64,000 bases of DNA, from assembly GCA_947307225.1 (NCBI GenBank), contig CAMZIL010000002.1:1-64000 (forward strand), read 5' to 3'. A model generated the notes under the pieces. It was given only the letters and a program-made list of their open reading frames with translations. It searched no databases and had not been told where the DNA came from. This DNA is from an uncultured Candidatus Saccharibacteria bacterium (GTDB taxonomy: Bacteria > Patescibacteriota > Saccharimonadia > Saccharimonadales > Saccharimonadaceae). A program made the position numbers and the translations under genes. The first letter of the stretch is position 1. The number at the start of each line of letters is the position of its first letter. Below, piece by piece: positions 16,445 to 24,765 of this stretch.

Positions 16445-17176
16445 ATGAAAGAGCAACAAGACAAAGACAACAAGGGTTTAATTGCGGCCGTAGTCGTATT
16501 AGTGATAACGGTCGGTGTTTTGTTGTGGCTCCTCTTCAAGCCGATGTCCAAACCGGATAAAATCGAGACCGGAAATGTCGACGTTTTTGATATTCGGATT
16601 GGTTGTATTTGCGAGGGCGAGGACTGCGCTAAAGATAAAGACGGCTTTATACCCGATTTGACGCCTAGCAAGAGAGAACGGGGCGAGTACAGGGAAGGAA
16701 AGATTAACGGCGAGACGGACACCGACGTAGATGACGACGGAATTGTTTATGTTGACGATAAGAATGGCTCATATGTCTATCAGAAGAATTTGGCCATTTT
16801 TGAAAACGCTGCGTTTGAATATACGGACAAGATTACGCCTGGCGTATCGAATTCTTATCGTTTCAAGGTTCACAATGAGACGAGCGGCTCGATTCGCTAT
16901 AATATCGTGTTCTCGGAAAAGTCTGAATATGACATCAACATGCTTTACAGACTGAAGCGTGGCGATGATTATGTGGTCGGCAGCGACTCACAGTGGGTGA
17001 GAGCGGCTGAGCTGGCGTCAGCAATGAAGAATTTGTCTAGCGATGGCGTCGATAGTTATACGCTGGATTGGCAATGGCCATATGAGAGTGGTAGGGATGC
17101 GCTAGATACGGAAATTGGCGAAAAGATGACTTCCAAGTACAGCTTGGGCATAAAAATTAACTTCGAGGAAATATAG
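16445..17176 (+). CDS. Membrane-anchored or exported TasA-like protein
   Basis: A 243-residue protein with a charged N-terminus, one hydrophobic helix (LIAAVVVLVITVGVLLWLLF, residues about 10-29) and an extracytoplasmic domain. The first part after the membrane contains two close cysteine pairs (GCICEGEDC). The second part (about 125-243) has the same beta-sandwich pattern as its neighbour: KITPGVSNSYRFKVHNETSGSIRY and the YTLDWQWPYESG-x-D-x2-DT-x-IG ending. I placed the start at 16445 behind AGAGGAG; an in-frame ATG at 16403 lacks such a site. It ends one base before the next start. Function inferred as part of a surface fibre or its base. Confidence 0.7.
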   Translation: MKEQQDKDNKGLIAAVVVLVITVGVLLWLLFKPMSKPDKIETGNVDVFDIRIGCICEGEDCAKDKDGFIPDLTPSKRERGEYREGKINGETDTDVDDDGIVYVDDKNGSYVYQKNLAIFENAAFEYTDKITPGVSNSYRFKVHNETSGSIRYNIVFSEKSEYDINMLYRLKRGDDYVVGSDSQWVRAAELASAMKNLSSDGVDSYTLDWQWPYESGRDALDTEIGEKMTSKYSLGIKINFEEI

Positions 17177-17177
17177 C

Positions 17178-17690
17178 ATGGCGATGACGAAGAAGCGCGT
17201 CGCAATTTGCAAGTATGCAGCTCTTCTAATTTTTATGTCCTGCGCATTGCTAGTGGGGATAAGTGCAGCGAAAATGGCAAGCACTGAAGCCATCGAGAGA
17301 AATGACGAGATTCAAGTGGCAGGTTGGAGCGTGGATGTGAGCACGACTAGCAGTGATAGTATGACGTTGGACGCGGGGGAAGGCGCGCAGACCTATGAGC
17401 TGACTGTGGCGAATAACTCCGACGTCGCTAGCGATTACGTGATAAAGGTATCCAATATACCATCTGGGGTGAAAATCGGTTTGGACATTCAGTCTGATAG
17501 CGACTTGGTAGTGCCAACTGGCGGCGAAGTAGTATTTACTAACACGAGCGGCAGTTTGGGCTATGCGGCACCAGATAATACGAGGTCGCATGTCCTGACT
17601 TTAGTAGCAGAACCAACGGCGAATATTACGCAGAGAGGTGTTAACATGTCGATAGAAGTGCGATTTGCGCAAAAGGATCCAGAGCTATGA
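17178..17690 (+). CDS. Exported protein with SipW-like signal, surface cluster
   Basis: A 170-residue protein. Residues 1-32 are a signal peptide (KKR, then a hydrophobic core ending SAAKMAS), followed by an IERNDEIQVAGWSVDV strand that mirrors the segment after the signal in the 15793 product. The rest is a Thr/Ser/Asp-rich beta domain with no cysteine (TYELTVANNSDVASDYVIKV). GAGGAA lies upstream in the end of the previous gene. Its stop overlaps the start of the adhesin gene (17687), so the cluster is translationally coupled. Confidence 0.7.
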   Translation: MAMTKKRVAICKYAALLIFMSCALLVGISAAKMASTEAIERNDEIQVAGWSVDVSTTSSDSMTLDAGEGAQTYELTVANNSDVASDYVIKVSNIPSGVKIGLDIQSDSDLVVPTGGEVVFTNTSGSLGYAAPDNTRSHVLTLVAEPTANITQRGVNMSIEVRFAQKDPEL

Positions 17691-19678
17691 GGCGGAAGTT
17701 TGCGTATCTATTGCTAGGGCTTGTAGCCACGACGGCGGTTGGCTGCTTGTGCGCTGACGAGGCGAGTGCAAAGTATGCCGAAAGCAAGAGTTTGTCCTTG
17801 ACGATTAATATCGAGAAGCATTACGAGGTTGAGTTTAGAGCTAACGGCGGTATTGGCTCGATGGCGAACCAACAGTTTACGGCCGGAGTTTCGCAGGCTT
17901 TGACGGCTAATGCATTCACGCAAGAGGGGTATCACTTTATCGGATGGAACCGCGTAGCGACTGGCGGCATGGAGGGCGATTTTTATGAAAACCAAGAGAT
18001 GATCAGTACTGACCTGACGAACATTGGCGGTGGAACCGTGGTTTTGTATGCCCAGTGGGAGAAGAATGCGATGAAGACGGTGTTCGAAATCACGGGCGCG
18101 TGCATCTTTCATGGTTATGATATACAGCAGAATACGGGCGATGGTTATATTACGGGTACAGATTGTACGTCTAACGGCACGAATTGGGCTGATGGCTCAC
18201 ATAAATATATCGATTCCGACATCAAACTCTACGATACGACGAATTATGAGAAAGACTATGAGATTGGTTTCATAATTCAGAGTTATGATCAGGCTCATCA
18301 ATATATTGAGCCGGGCGATTCTGCGAGCCAAGCTACCTTTATGAACTCGAAATACGAGAATGAAGATAGGCATTGGCCGGGTATTGTTATTCGTAAAAGT
18401 GCCGAGAAGATTGAGATTACTCAAACTATCAAAAAAGGCAACACACACGAGAAGAAGACGGGTTCTAAAGCGAGCGCGGATGGGATGAAAGTTGTGATTA
18501 CGAGGGTTGACGGCGTGGTCTATTATTCGTTTAACGATGGCCCGTTTACGGTGTTGCAAGATATGAATGGCACGTCTGACTATTTTGACGTGGATGTATG
18601 GTTTGGCGCCTCCGAAAAGAGTGACGGGACTCCGATGCGCTATATTGATGCTGCATTATCTGATATTTATATTAAGGTTGGCGAGAAGGGGTCGAATAAG
18701 CACGTAGTTAGCTTTGACGCTGGTGGCGTTGTGGCTGATCCGGATGATGTGACGGTTATCTCGACTAGAACAATCGGTAACAATTTGCCTAGTATGCCTG
18801 AATATGAAGATACTGAGGAAGGGCGTTTGTACTTCATCGGTTGGTATACTGGCGCTGACGGCACAGGCGAGAAGGTCACGGAGGATACCGTGATCGACCG
18901 CGACGTTGCGCTTTATGCATTTTGGAATGACGAAAAGATTGTATGTAGCGCAGCGGGCGAGACGGATGACACTTTGCAAGACTGCGTCAATAAGGCTGGC
19001 GCTGGCGATACGGTCACGCTTCTCGATAACATTAGGGAGCAGATAACCGTGGCAAATGGCAAAGAAATCATACTCGATTTGAATGGCCACAAATTGAGTG
19101 ATAACTCAGTGGCGGGCAAACCGGTGATTGAAAACTTCGGTAAATTGACGGTCATAAATGGTACTATCACCTCGACGCTTAGGGCAGGCGTATTGAATAA
19201 TAACTCCACGGGTGAGATGTATATCGGAAGCGATGCTCGTATTATTGCAACTGGCATTCGCCAGGCAATCTACAACAACGGCGGTAGGCTCGAAATTAGT
19301 GGCAATGCATATCTTAGCGCCGTATCGAGTGAACGTGCGACGGTCCATAACTTGGCTGGCGGTAGTTTAGTTATTAAGGGCGGTACGATTATTGCGACGA
19401 AGCAAGAGGCTGTGAAGGTTGACTCCGGCTCGCTCGTGATTGGAACTGAGGATGGAACGGCGCATAATGATACGCCAGTCATTCAGGGCGCAACCTATGG
19501 CGTGACGACTAGCGTGAATATCACGATGTATGACGGTGTTTTGAGAGGCAAAACGGCTGCCATTAACGATACGACTAAGATTGCGGAATGGGAAGACGGA
19601 GCGACGGCGGTTGGCATTGACTCAGTCGTGACCGAGACGATCGATGGCGTCGTTTATGAGGTGATATATTACCAATAG
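17687..19678 (+). CDS. Large adhesin with two InlB-type repeats and a beta-helix-like C-terminus
   Basis: A 663-residue exported protein and the last gene of the cluster. The signal peptide covers about 1-28 and continues into KYAESKSLSLTINIEK, again like SipW-type exports. Two InlB B-repeat (Flg_new) units are present: EVEFRANGGIGSM to LYAQW at about 47-124, and VVSFDAGGVVADP to LYAFW at about 340-411. Between them is a 210-residue lectin-like or unknown beta domain. Residues 430-640 contain repeated short strands (VIENFGKLTVINGTI, YNNGGRLEISGNAYL, HNLAGGSLVIKGGTI) typical of a right-handed beta-helix. No sorting signal or C-terminal membrane helix is seen. A host-contact role is inferred. 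Confidence 0.75.
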   Translation: MRRKFAYLLLGLVATTAVGCLCADEASAKYAESKSLSLTINIEKHYEVEFRANGGIGSMANQQFTAGVSQALTANAFTQEGYHFIGWNRVATGGMEGDFYENQEMISTDLTNIGGGTVVLYAQWEKNAMKTVFEITGACIFHGYDIQQNTGDGYITGTDCTSNGTNWADGSHKYIDSDIKLYDTTNYEKDYEIGFIIQSYDQAHQYIEPGDSASQATFMNSKYENEDRHWPGIVIRKSAEKIEITQTIKKGNTHEKKTGSKASADGMKVVITRVDGVVYYSFNDGPFTVLQDMNGTSDYFDVDVWFGASEKSDGTPMRYIDAALSDIYIKVGEKGSNKHVVSFDAGGVVADPDDVTVISTRTIGNNLPSMPEYEDTEEGRLYFIGWYTGADGTGEKVTEDTVIDRDVALYAFWNDEKIVCSAAGETDDTLQDCVNKAGAGDTVTLLDNIREQITVANGKEIILDLNGHKLSDNSVAGKPVIENFGKLTVINGTITSTLRAGVLNNNSTGEMYIGSDARIIATGIRQAIYNNGGRLEISGNAYLSAVSSERATVHNLAGGSLVIKGGTIIATKQEAVKVDSGSLVIGTEDGTAHNDTPVIQGATYGVTTSVNITMYDGVLRGKTAAINDTTKIAEWEDGATAVGIDSVVTETIDGVVYEVIYYQ

Positions 19679-19711
19679 CATAATGATCTGGTTGTGCTAA
19701 TATAGATATAT

Positions 19712-20962
19712 ATGAGTGTGGTATTAGGTATTGTTGTTGGTCTATTAATCTTAATGCTCTTAGTGGTGGGGCACGAATTTGGCCATTTCATTGCTGCTAG
19801 GCGTAATGGCGTAGAAGTAGAAGAATTTGGCATTTGTTTCCCGCCGCGCGCGCTTGCTTGGCGCAAGGTGAACGGTAAATGGCGTCGCTTGAAAAAGTCT
19901 GAGTGGAAACGCCCACCTGGTGAGGGCTTGATCATTTCGCTAAACTGGTTGCCGATTGGCGGTTTTTGCCAGATGAAAGGCGAGAGTGATGCGGAACGCT
20001 CGAAGGGTAGTTTTGGCGCGTCGTCATTCTGGTCAAAGACGAAGATTCTCTTTGCTGGCGTGACAATGAACTGGTTGATGGCAATTGTCGTCTTTACGGT
20101 GTTGGCCTGGATCGGCATGCCACATTTTCTAGAGGGGCAATTCGAGATGCCTGGCGATACGCAGACTATCGTTGAGGCGCCGGTTACAATTGGCGAAGTA
20201 AAGGATGGCAGCCCAGCCGACAAGGCGAGACTGCGCGAGGGTGATGTCGTAATGCAAATGCGCTCTCTGGGCTGCTCAGACGGCTCCTGTGAGCTTCCTG
20301 ACGGCGAGAGGCGTATCATTAATACTACGGAAGATTTGCTTTCGTTTGACGAGAAATACGCGGGTGAGACGATTTATATGACCTATCAGCGTGGCGATGA
20401 GATTAGCATGGTCGAAATAAAGCTGAATGGTTCCGATGCGGAGTATATTCTTGGCGCTGGTATATCCGGCAAGGCAATTTATCGCAGCACTTGGAGTGCG
20501 CCGATTGTTGGCTTTATGACAACGGCCCAGATTACGGGCGAGACCTTTAAGGGTGTCGGTCAGTTAATTTGGAATTTGGTCTCGGGCGTGGTCCGTCAGT
20601 TGAACTTCTTTGATCAGAGTGCAAGGGAGAGCGGCGCAGAGGCCGTTAAGGCAGCTGGCGATTCGGTTAGCGGCCCAGTTGGTATTATTGGCGTGCTATT
20701 TCCAAGCGTGCTTTCGAGTGGTATCGGTAATTTACTGTTTTTGACTGGTTTAATTTCGGTCTCGCTAGCAGTAATGAATGTTTTGCCGATTCCGGCACTC
20801 GATGGCGGTCGCTGGCTATTAATCCTTATCTTTAGACTGAGGAAGAAAGAGCTGACGAAAGAGAGAGAAGAAAAGATAGTCGGTAGGGCATTCTTGGCTT
20901 TGCTATTGATTGTGGCGGTAGTGACAGTGCTCGATATCGTAAGGATGATGAGCAATGGTTAA
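19712..20962 (+). CDS. rseP: Site-2 type membrane metalloprotease, RseP family
   Basis: Zinc protease that cuts within membrane-spanning segments, for example of anti-sigma factors or signal-peptide remnants. The 416-residue protein has the zinc motif HEFGH (residues 22-26) in the first membrane helix, a PDZ-like domain in the middle (GSPADKARLREGDVVMQM), and the third zinc ligand in MNVLPIPALDGGR near the C-terminus. A partial -10 (TAATAT, 19698-19703) lies eight bases before the ATG, so a leaderless or near-leaderless start is possible. It overlaps the next gene by eight bases. Confidence 0.9.
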   Translation: MSVVLGIVVGLLILMLLVVGHEFGHFIAARRNGVEVEEFGICFPPRALAWRKVNGKWRRLKKSEWKRPPGEGLIISLNWLPIGGFCQMKGESDAERSKGSFGASSFWSKTKILFAGVTMNWLMAIVVFTVLAWIGMPHFLEGQFEMPGDTQTIVEAPVTIGEVKDGSPADKARLREGDVVMQMRSLGCSDGSCELPDGERRIINTTEDLLSFDEKYAGETIYMTYQRGDEISMVEIKLNGSDAEYILGAGISGKAIYRSTWSAPIVGFMTTAQITGETFKGVGQLIWNLVSGVVRQLNFFDQSARESGAEAVKAAGDSVSGPVGIIGVLFPSVLSSGIGNLLFLTGLISVSLAVMNVLPIPALDGGRWLLILIFRLRKKELTKEREEKIVGRAFLALLLIVAVVTVLDIVRMMSNG

Positions 20963-21755
20963 TAAAAAGGTATCTACGCCGAAGGCAATTACTCCTCGCG
21001 GCCGTTTTTCTGAGCTTCGCGAAAAAGCAGAAAAGCTGTCGAAGAAGAGTAAAGGCTGGAAAGCATTCTTTATTGGCCTATATGGGGTCTGTTTGGCGGC
21101 ATGGGTTGCATTGGTGTTCTTTGTTATTCAATATGTGGTCGCCTTTCTCTTTGTGAAACTTTTACCAAAGTCGGTTCTCGGCACTAACGCCATCAATTCT
21201 ATTTATCAGGTGGTCGCCTATGCGTTGGCGTTGTTCGTGATTATCTTTGTGCCATGGAAGGTATTAAAGCGAAAAACGACGCGCGACGAACTCGGTATGC
21301 GCGGTTTGCCGACTTGGACGGATGTCCTTTTGGCGCCGATTGGTTTTATCGTAACCCTATTCCTCGGTGGCGCATTGACCTATATTATGATGGCATTTTT
21401 GCCAGAGATTAATTGGCAACAGGCACAGGAGGTGGGGTATCACGGTTTATATCGAGCAAGCGATTTCGCAGCGGCGTTTATTTGTCTGGTAGTCTTGGCG
21501 CCTCTTTGCGAAGAGATAATCTTCCGTGGGTGGCTATACGGCAAGCTTCGCTTTAGAATGCCGGCTGTACCGGCAATATTGATCACTTCGGTGCTATTCG
21601 GTCTCGTTCACGGTCAGTGGAATGTTGGCGTGACGGTCTTTGCGATGAGTCTAGGTATGTGCGTGATGCGCGAGTTGACTGGTACGATTTGGTCTGGCGT
21701 TTTGCTTCATATGATCAAGAACGGTATCGCGTTCTACTTCTTATTCGTCGTATAA
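20955..21755 (+). CDS. CPBP family intramembrane glutamic protease
   Basis: A 266-residue multi-pass membrane protein of the CAAX/bacteriocin-processing (CPBP) family. The conserved motifs are present: EEIIFRGWLYGKLR (motif 1, near residue 181) and FGLVHGQWN (motif 2, near 216), with at least six membrane helices. It overlaps rseP, so two membrane proteases are co-expressed, directly downstream of the surface-protein cluster. The substrate is unknown. Confidence 0.85.
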   Translation: MVNKKVSTPKAITPRGRFSELREKAEKLSKKSKGWKAFFIGLYGVCLAAWVALVFFVIQYVVAFLFVKLLPKSVLGTNAINSIYQVVAYALALFVIIFVPWKVLKRKTTRDELGMRGLPTWTDVLLAPIGFIVTLFLGGALTYIMMAFLPEINWQQAQEVGYHGLYRASDFAAAFICLVVLAPLCEEIIFRGWLYGKLRFRMPAVPAILITSVLFGLVHGQWNVGVTVFAMSLGMCVMRELTGTIWSGVLLHMIKNGIAFYFLFVV

Positions 21756-21756
21756 T
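21751..21756 (+). promoter_or_regulatory. -10 box of mutM, leaderless type
   Basis: TATAAT ends six bases before the mutM ATG and overlaps the stop codon of the preceding gene. No clear -35 and no Shine-Dalgarno sequence. Confidence 0.55.
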
Positions 21757-21762
21757 TAGAGT

Positions 21763-22611
21763 ATGCCGGAGTTACCTGAGGTAGAGACTATCAAGCGAGG
21801 GCTTGAGAAGTGTATTGTTGGTAAGACCATTTTGAAGGTGCATATTTTGTGCGAGAAAAGTTTCCGCGGTAAGCCGGAACTAATTGAGGGGCAAGAAATA
21901 ATTGGGATCGACCGATGCGGAAAGGCATTATTGATTCGGCTGAAAAATAAGCTGACGATAATGGTCCACTTACGCATGACGGGGCAGATGATCCATGACG
22001 GACTGGAACGTTTCGCCGCTGGGCATCCAGACGAAAGTTTTCGCGAGGAGATGCCAGGTCGTTTTACGCGGATATATGCGGATCTTAGTGATGGAACGCA
22101 TCTGTATTTTAATGATTTGCGTAAGTTTGGTTTTTGGTCAGTTATGGACGAATTGGCGCTAGCGACAGATAAGTTTTTGACGAGTCTTGGTCCAGAGCCG
22201 TGGGACATGAAGGCGGAAGATTTTAGGGCTATGTTAGAGCGGCATCAAAATTCTCCGGTAAAGGCGGTGATTTTGGATCAACATAATATTGCCGGCGTCG
22301 GAAATATTTACGCCGACGAGGGTTGTTTCTATGCCGGAATTTTGCCGTGGCGAAAGTGCGGAGATTTGACGCGCGCGGATGCAGATAAACTGCTGGAGGG
22401 GCTTTGCAAAGTGATGCAGGCTTCGATCGACAGCGGCGGTTCGACGATGAAAGATTACGTGAAGGCGGATGGTACGCGGGGGAACTATCTCGAAAAGTTC
22501 GCGCAGGTATTTCGTCGCGAGGGGCAGGAGTGTCCGCGTTGCGGTGGTGAGATCTTAAAAACGCGCACGGCTGGTCGTGGTACGCATTATTGTGGAGGAT
22601 GTCAGAAATGA
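21763..22611 (+). CDS. mutM: Formamidopyrimidine-DNA glycosylase
   Basis: Removes oxidised purines such as 8-oxoguanine and nicks the DNA. The N-terminal PELPEVE contains the catalytic proline and glutamate right after the initiator Met, which fixes the start at 21763. The helix-two-turn-helix segment has QHNIAGVGNIYADE (near residue 168) and the C-terminal zinc finger has CPRC and CGGC (residues about 253-280) around ILKTRTAGRGTHY. At 282 residues it is full length. holA overlaps its stop. Confidence 0.95.
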   Translation: MPELPEVETIKRGLEKCIVGKTILKVHILCEKSFRGKPELIEGQEIIGIDRCGKALLIRLKNKLTIMVHLRMTGQMIHDGLERFAAGHPDESFREEMPGRFTRIYADLSDGTHLYFNDLRKFGFWSVMDELALATDKFLTSLGPEPWDMKAEDFRAMLERHQNSPVKAVILDQHNIAGVGNIYADEGCFYAGILPWRKCGDLTRADADKLLEGLCKVMQASIDSGGSTMKDYVKADGTRGNYLEKFAQVFRREGQECPRCGGEILKTRTAGRGTHYCGGCQK

Positions 22612-23222
22612 TCAGGGTTTTTTATGGCGAAGATCGTATTCTTGCGCGTAAGATGATTGATAGACAATTGGGCGCCGACTATGAGGTAATTGAGGCGGAA
22701 TCACTGCAGGCGGACGATATGGCGTCAGTATTTCTTGGCGTGTCGTTGTTTGGCGATGCTCGCTCTATCCTAGTGAAAGATTTATCGGCAAATAAAGACT
22801 GTTGGGATATTTTGCCAAAATTCGTGGACGACTGTACGCACAATATTGTGCTTTGGGAGTCGAAATTGGATAAACGCTCTGCGACGTATAAAACTTTGAG
22901 CAAAAATAAGAGCGTTGAATTTAAAGAATTTAAGCTTGCTGAAGATCCGAACAAAAAATTAGTTTTTGATGTCCTGGATACTGCGTTGCGTGGCGATGGC
23001 GCTGGAGCGGTAAAAATGTGCGAAAAAATAGAGGCGACGAACGATCCATATATGTTTGTTGGCTTGATGGTGACGCAGTTGGTGAAGAAATTGCAGATAA
23101 ATAATCCGAGGGCAGCAAATGCGCTTAAAATACTTGCGCAAGCGGACGTCGATATGAAGACGACTGGCCTAGAGCCGTGGACGATCGTGAAGATGGCGCT
23201 GCTGAAAATGTCCTCTCTGTAG
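22608..23222 (+). CDS. holA: Short DNA polymerase III delta subunit (HolA-like)
   Basis: Clamp-loader subunit. The N-terminal pattern fits HolA: MIRVFYGEDRILARK, then SVFLGVSLFGDARSILVKDL and HNIVLWESKLDKRSATYKTL. At 204 residues it is far below the usual 320-345. The sequence goes from the first domain (up to KEFKLAED) almost directly to the helical segment KLVFDVLDTALRGDGAGAVKMCEK, so most of the AAA+ lid domain appears to be missing. The start at 22608 (ATGA overlap with mutM) follows TGGAGG. Assignment is by pattern; other P-loop-lacking clamp-loader relatives are less likely. Confidence 0.75.
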   Translation: MIRVFYGEDRILARKMIDRQLGADYEVIEAESLQADDMASVFLGVSLFGDARSILVKDLSANKDCWDILPKFVDDCTHNIVLWESKLDKRSATYKTLSKNKSVEFKEFKLAEDPNKKLVFDVLDTALRGDGAGAVKMCEKIEATNDPYMFVGLMVTQLVKKLQINNPRAANALKILAQADVDMKTTGLEPWTIVKMALLKMSSL

Positions 23223-23274
23223 TCTAGAGCCAGTTTCTCTGACCATGCGGCGGTAAGCGTAGATATTGAGATAT

Positions 23275-23305
23275 AAAAAATCTCCTCGTAATGAGGAGAT
23301 TTTTT
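23275..23305. terminator. Bidirectional terminator between holA and rpmA
   Basis: TCTCCTC and GAGGAGA flanked by A and T runs on both sides; serves convergent genes. Confidence 0.9.
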
Positions 23306-23317
23306 GATGTTGCCAAA

Positions 23318-23596
23318 TTAAGCAGCGTGAACTTCGACGCGGGTGCGGCGAACGCTCTTGCCAGAGAAGTGGCTCTTCTTGGTCTTTACGAAGACGACCT
23401 TGCCATCGATGGCAGCATGAATCGTGAAATTGCGGCTCATGAAGGTGCCTGGGCCTGCGAGCTTGGTTGCGCCGGTTTGGCGAACGAGAACTTCACCAGT
23501 CTTTACAGTTTGGCCACCAAAGCGCTTGACGCCGAGGCGTTGGCCAGCATTGTTGTGGATGTTTTTACTGGTACCACCAGCTTTGACATGTGACAT
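23318..23596 (-). CDS. rpmA: Large ribosomal subunit protein bL27
   Basis: A 92-residue basic protein matching bL27, which reaches the peptidyl transferase centre: SHVKAGG at the N-terminus, QRLGVKRFGGQTV, VRQTGATKLAGPGTFMSRN and the IHAAIDGKVVFVK strand. There is no Firmicutes-type N-terminal extension needing cleavage. The last ~20 residues are longer than in E. coli. Its AAGGA site lies inside the last codons of the upstream methylase gene, three bases away, so it is read as that operon's second gene. Confidence 0.95.
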   Translation of the reverse strand: MSHVKAGGTSKNIHNNAGQRLGVKRFGGQTVKTGEVLVRQTGATKLAGPGTFMSRNFTIHAAIDGKVVFVKTKKSHFSGKSVRRTRVEVHAA

Positions 23597-23599
23597 ACT

Positions 23600-24715
23600 T
23601 TACTTTTTCCTTAATACTATTATTTGACGCGCAACGATTTGGCCCTCTCTGTAGTACAAGAGGTCGTCAGAAGTCGCGTATCGATACTTTGTTAGATTAT
23701 ACCCAAGGTTATCTAATCTGTCAAGAATATCCAGGCCGGAATATTTGCCGTTTGGACGGAGCCAGGCCGGGATGGCAAGAGCGATACCGGTGCCGCTTTT
23801 GATTTGCGGAGCGAGGTTCTTGAGAAATGCGGTTAGGAGAGCTTCAGAATTCTCCTTTTCGGTGCGGAATTTGATCTCGACCGGAGGCTGAGACATTGGA
23901 TGTCCGAGATAAATCTCGCTAGCGATGAAGTCTGGCGCCGGTTTCCACTGGTGCGAGGTAGCGTCGCCTGTCTCGAGCTGCGGTTTTGCCATGATGTCGG
24001 AATAACGACCGGCGAGCCAAGAGAGGTTGCGCTCGGAATAATCGATCATCTTTTCAGAAAGGTCAGTTCCATAAATGGAGTAGCCCATAAGAGAAGCTTC
24101 TTGCAAGACAACTCCGGTGCCGCAGAATGGGTCGAGCAGACGTCCTTCGCTGGCGCCTTCGGTTGCGAGGTTGATGAGGATTTGCGCGAGCTTTGGCGGT
24201 AACATGCCGACGAAAGCATCGCGGGCAGGGCGAGCCTGATCGCGCTTGGCATAGGCAGTGATGTTTTGCGTGCCGATAGATGTGGCGAATTGGTCGCCAA
24301 ATTTGATGAGTTCAATGTGGTTCAACTTTTCGCCAAGCTGGTTGTGATGCGCGGTGGCGCTAGAGATGATGGCGGACTTACCTGGAATTAGACGGACGTT
24401 ACGGCCGTGGCGCTTGAGCATGTTTTTGTACTTTAGGGCCAGATCCCAGGCGGATTTCTGGTTGGCTTTGGTGGAATAATCGCTGACACCAAGAGTGATT
24501 TTGCCCTCTGGCAACTTGCCCAGATAGTCTGTCGGTGATTCGTCGAGAATTTTTGCGACTTTGATTGAACCGCCGAGACGGTTGATGTCTACATATTTTG
24601 CGGTAACGACTGCTAGATTTGGTGCGACTTGTTTGACCTTGCTGGATGAAAAAAGTGCCTCTAGTTCTGCGAGGGATATTTTCGTTTCACGGCCGAGTAC
24701 AACAAGATACTGCAT
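23600..24715 (-). CDS. Trm11-like SAM-dependent tRNA methyltransferase
   Basis: A 371-residue protein with an N-terminal THUMP-like RNA-binding region (about 1-160) and a Rossmann methyltransferase domain with DPFCGTGVVLQEA (SAM site, near residue 199) and YGTDLSEKMIDYSERN. This is the layout of Trm11/Trm-G10, which methylate guanosine N2 in tRNA. The usual catalytic (D/N)PPY is not seen: the equivalent strand reads DFIASEIYLG. A TATAAT lies eight bases upstream of the ATG on the minus strand, so the message would be nearly leaderless. rpmA follows. Confidence 0.8.
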   Translation of the reverse strand: MQYLVVLGRETKISLAELEALFSSSKVKQVAPNLAVVTAKYVDINRLGGSIKVAKILDESPTDYLGKLPEGKITLGVSDYSTKANQKSAWDLALKYKNMLKRHGRNVRLIPGKSAIISSATAHHNQLGEKLNHIELIKFGDQFATSIGTQNITAYAKRDQARPARDAFVGMLPPKLAQILINLATEGASEGRLLDPFCGTGVVLQEASLMGYSIYGTDLSEKMIDYSERNLSWLAGRYSDIMAKPQLETGDATSHQWKPAPDFIASEIYLGHPMSQPPVEIKFRTEKENSEALLTAFLKNLAPQIKSGTGIALAIPAWLRPNGKYSGLDILDRLDNLGYNLTKYRYATSDDLLYYREGQIVARQIIVLRKK

Positions 24716-24750
24716 ACCCTTAAATTATACCGAAAACGGCCCGAAAATGG

Positions 24751-24756
24751 TATACT
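24751..24756 (+). promoter_or_regulatory. -10 box of the 24766 gene
   Basis: TATACT nine bases before the ATG, implying an extremely short leader; no Shine-Dalgarno sequence in the expected position. Confidence 0.45.
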
Positions 24757-24765
24757 AAAAAGGCT

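Noticed and set aside
18197-19482. Several minus-strand frames opposite the adhesin gene
   Set aside because: Short, without start signals or motifs, and contradicted by the continuous plus-strand protein with InlB-type repeats.
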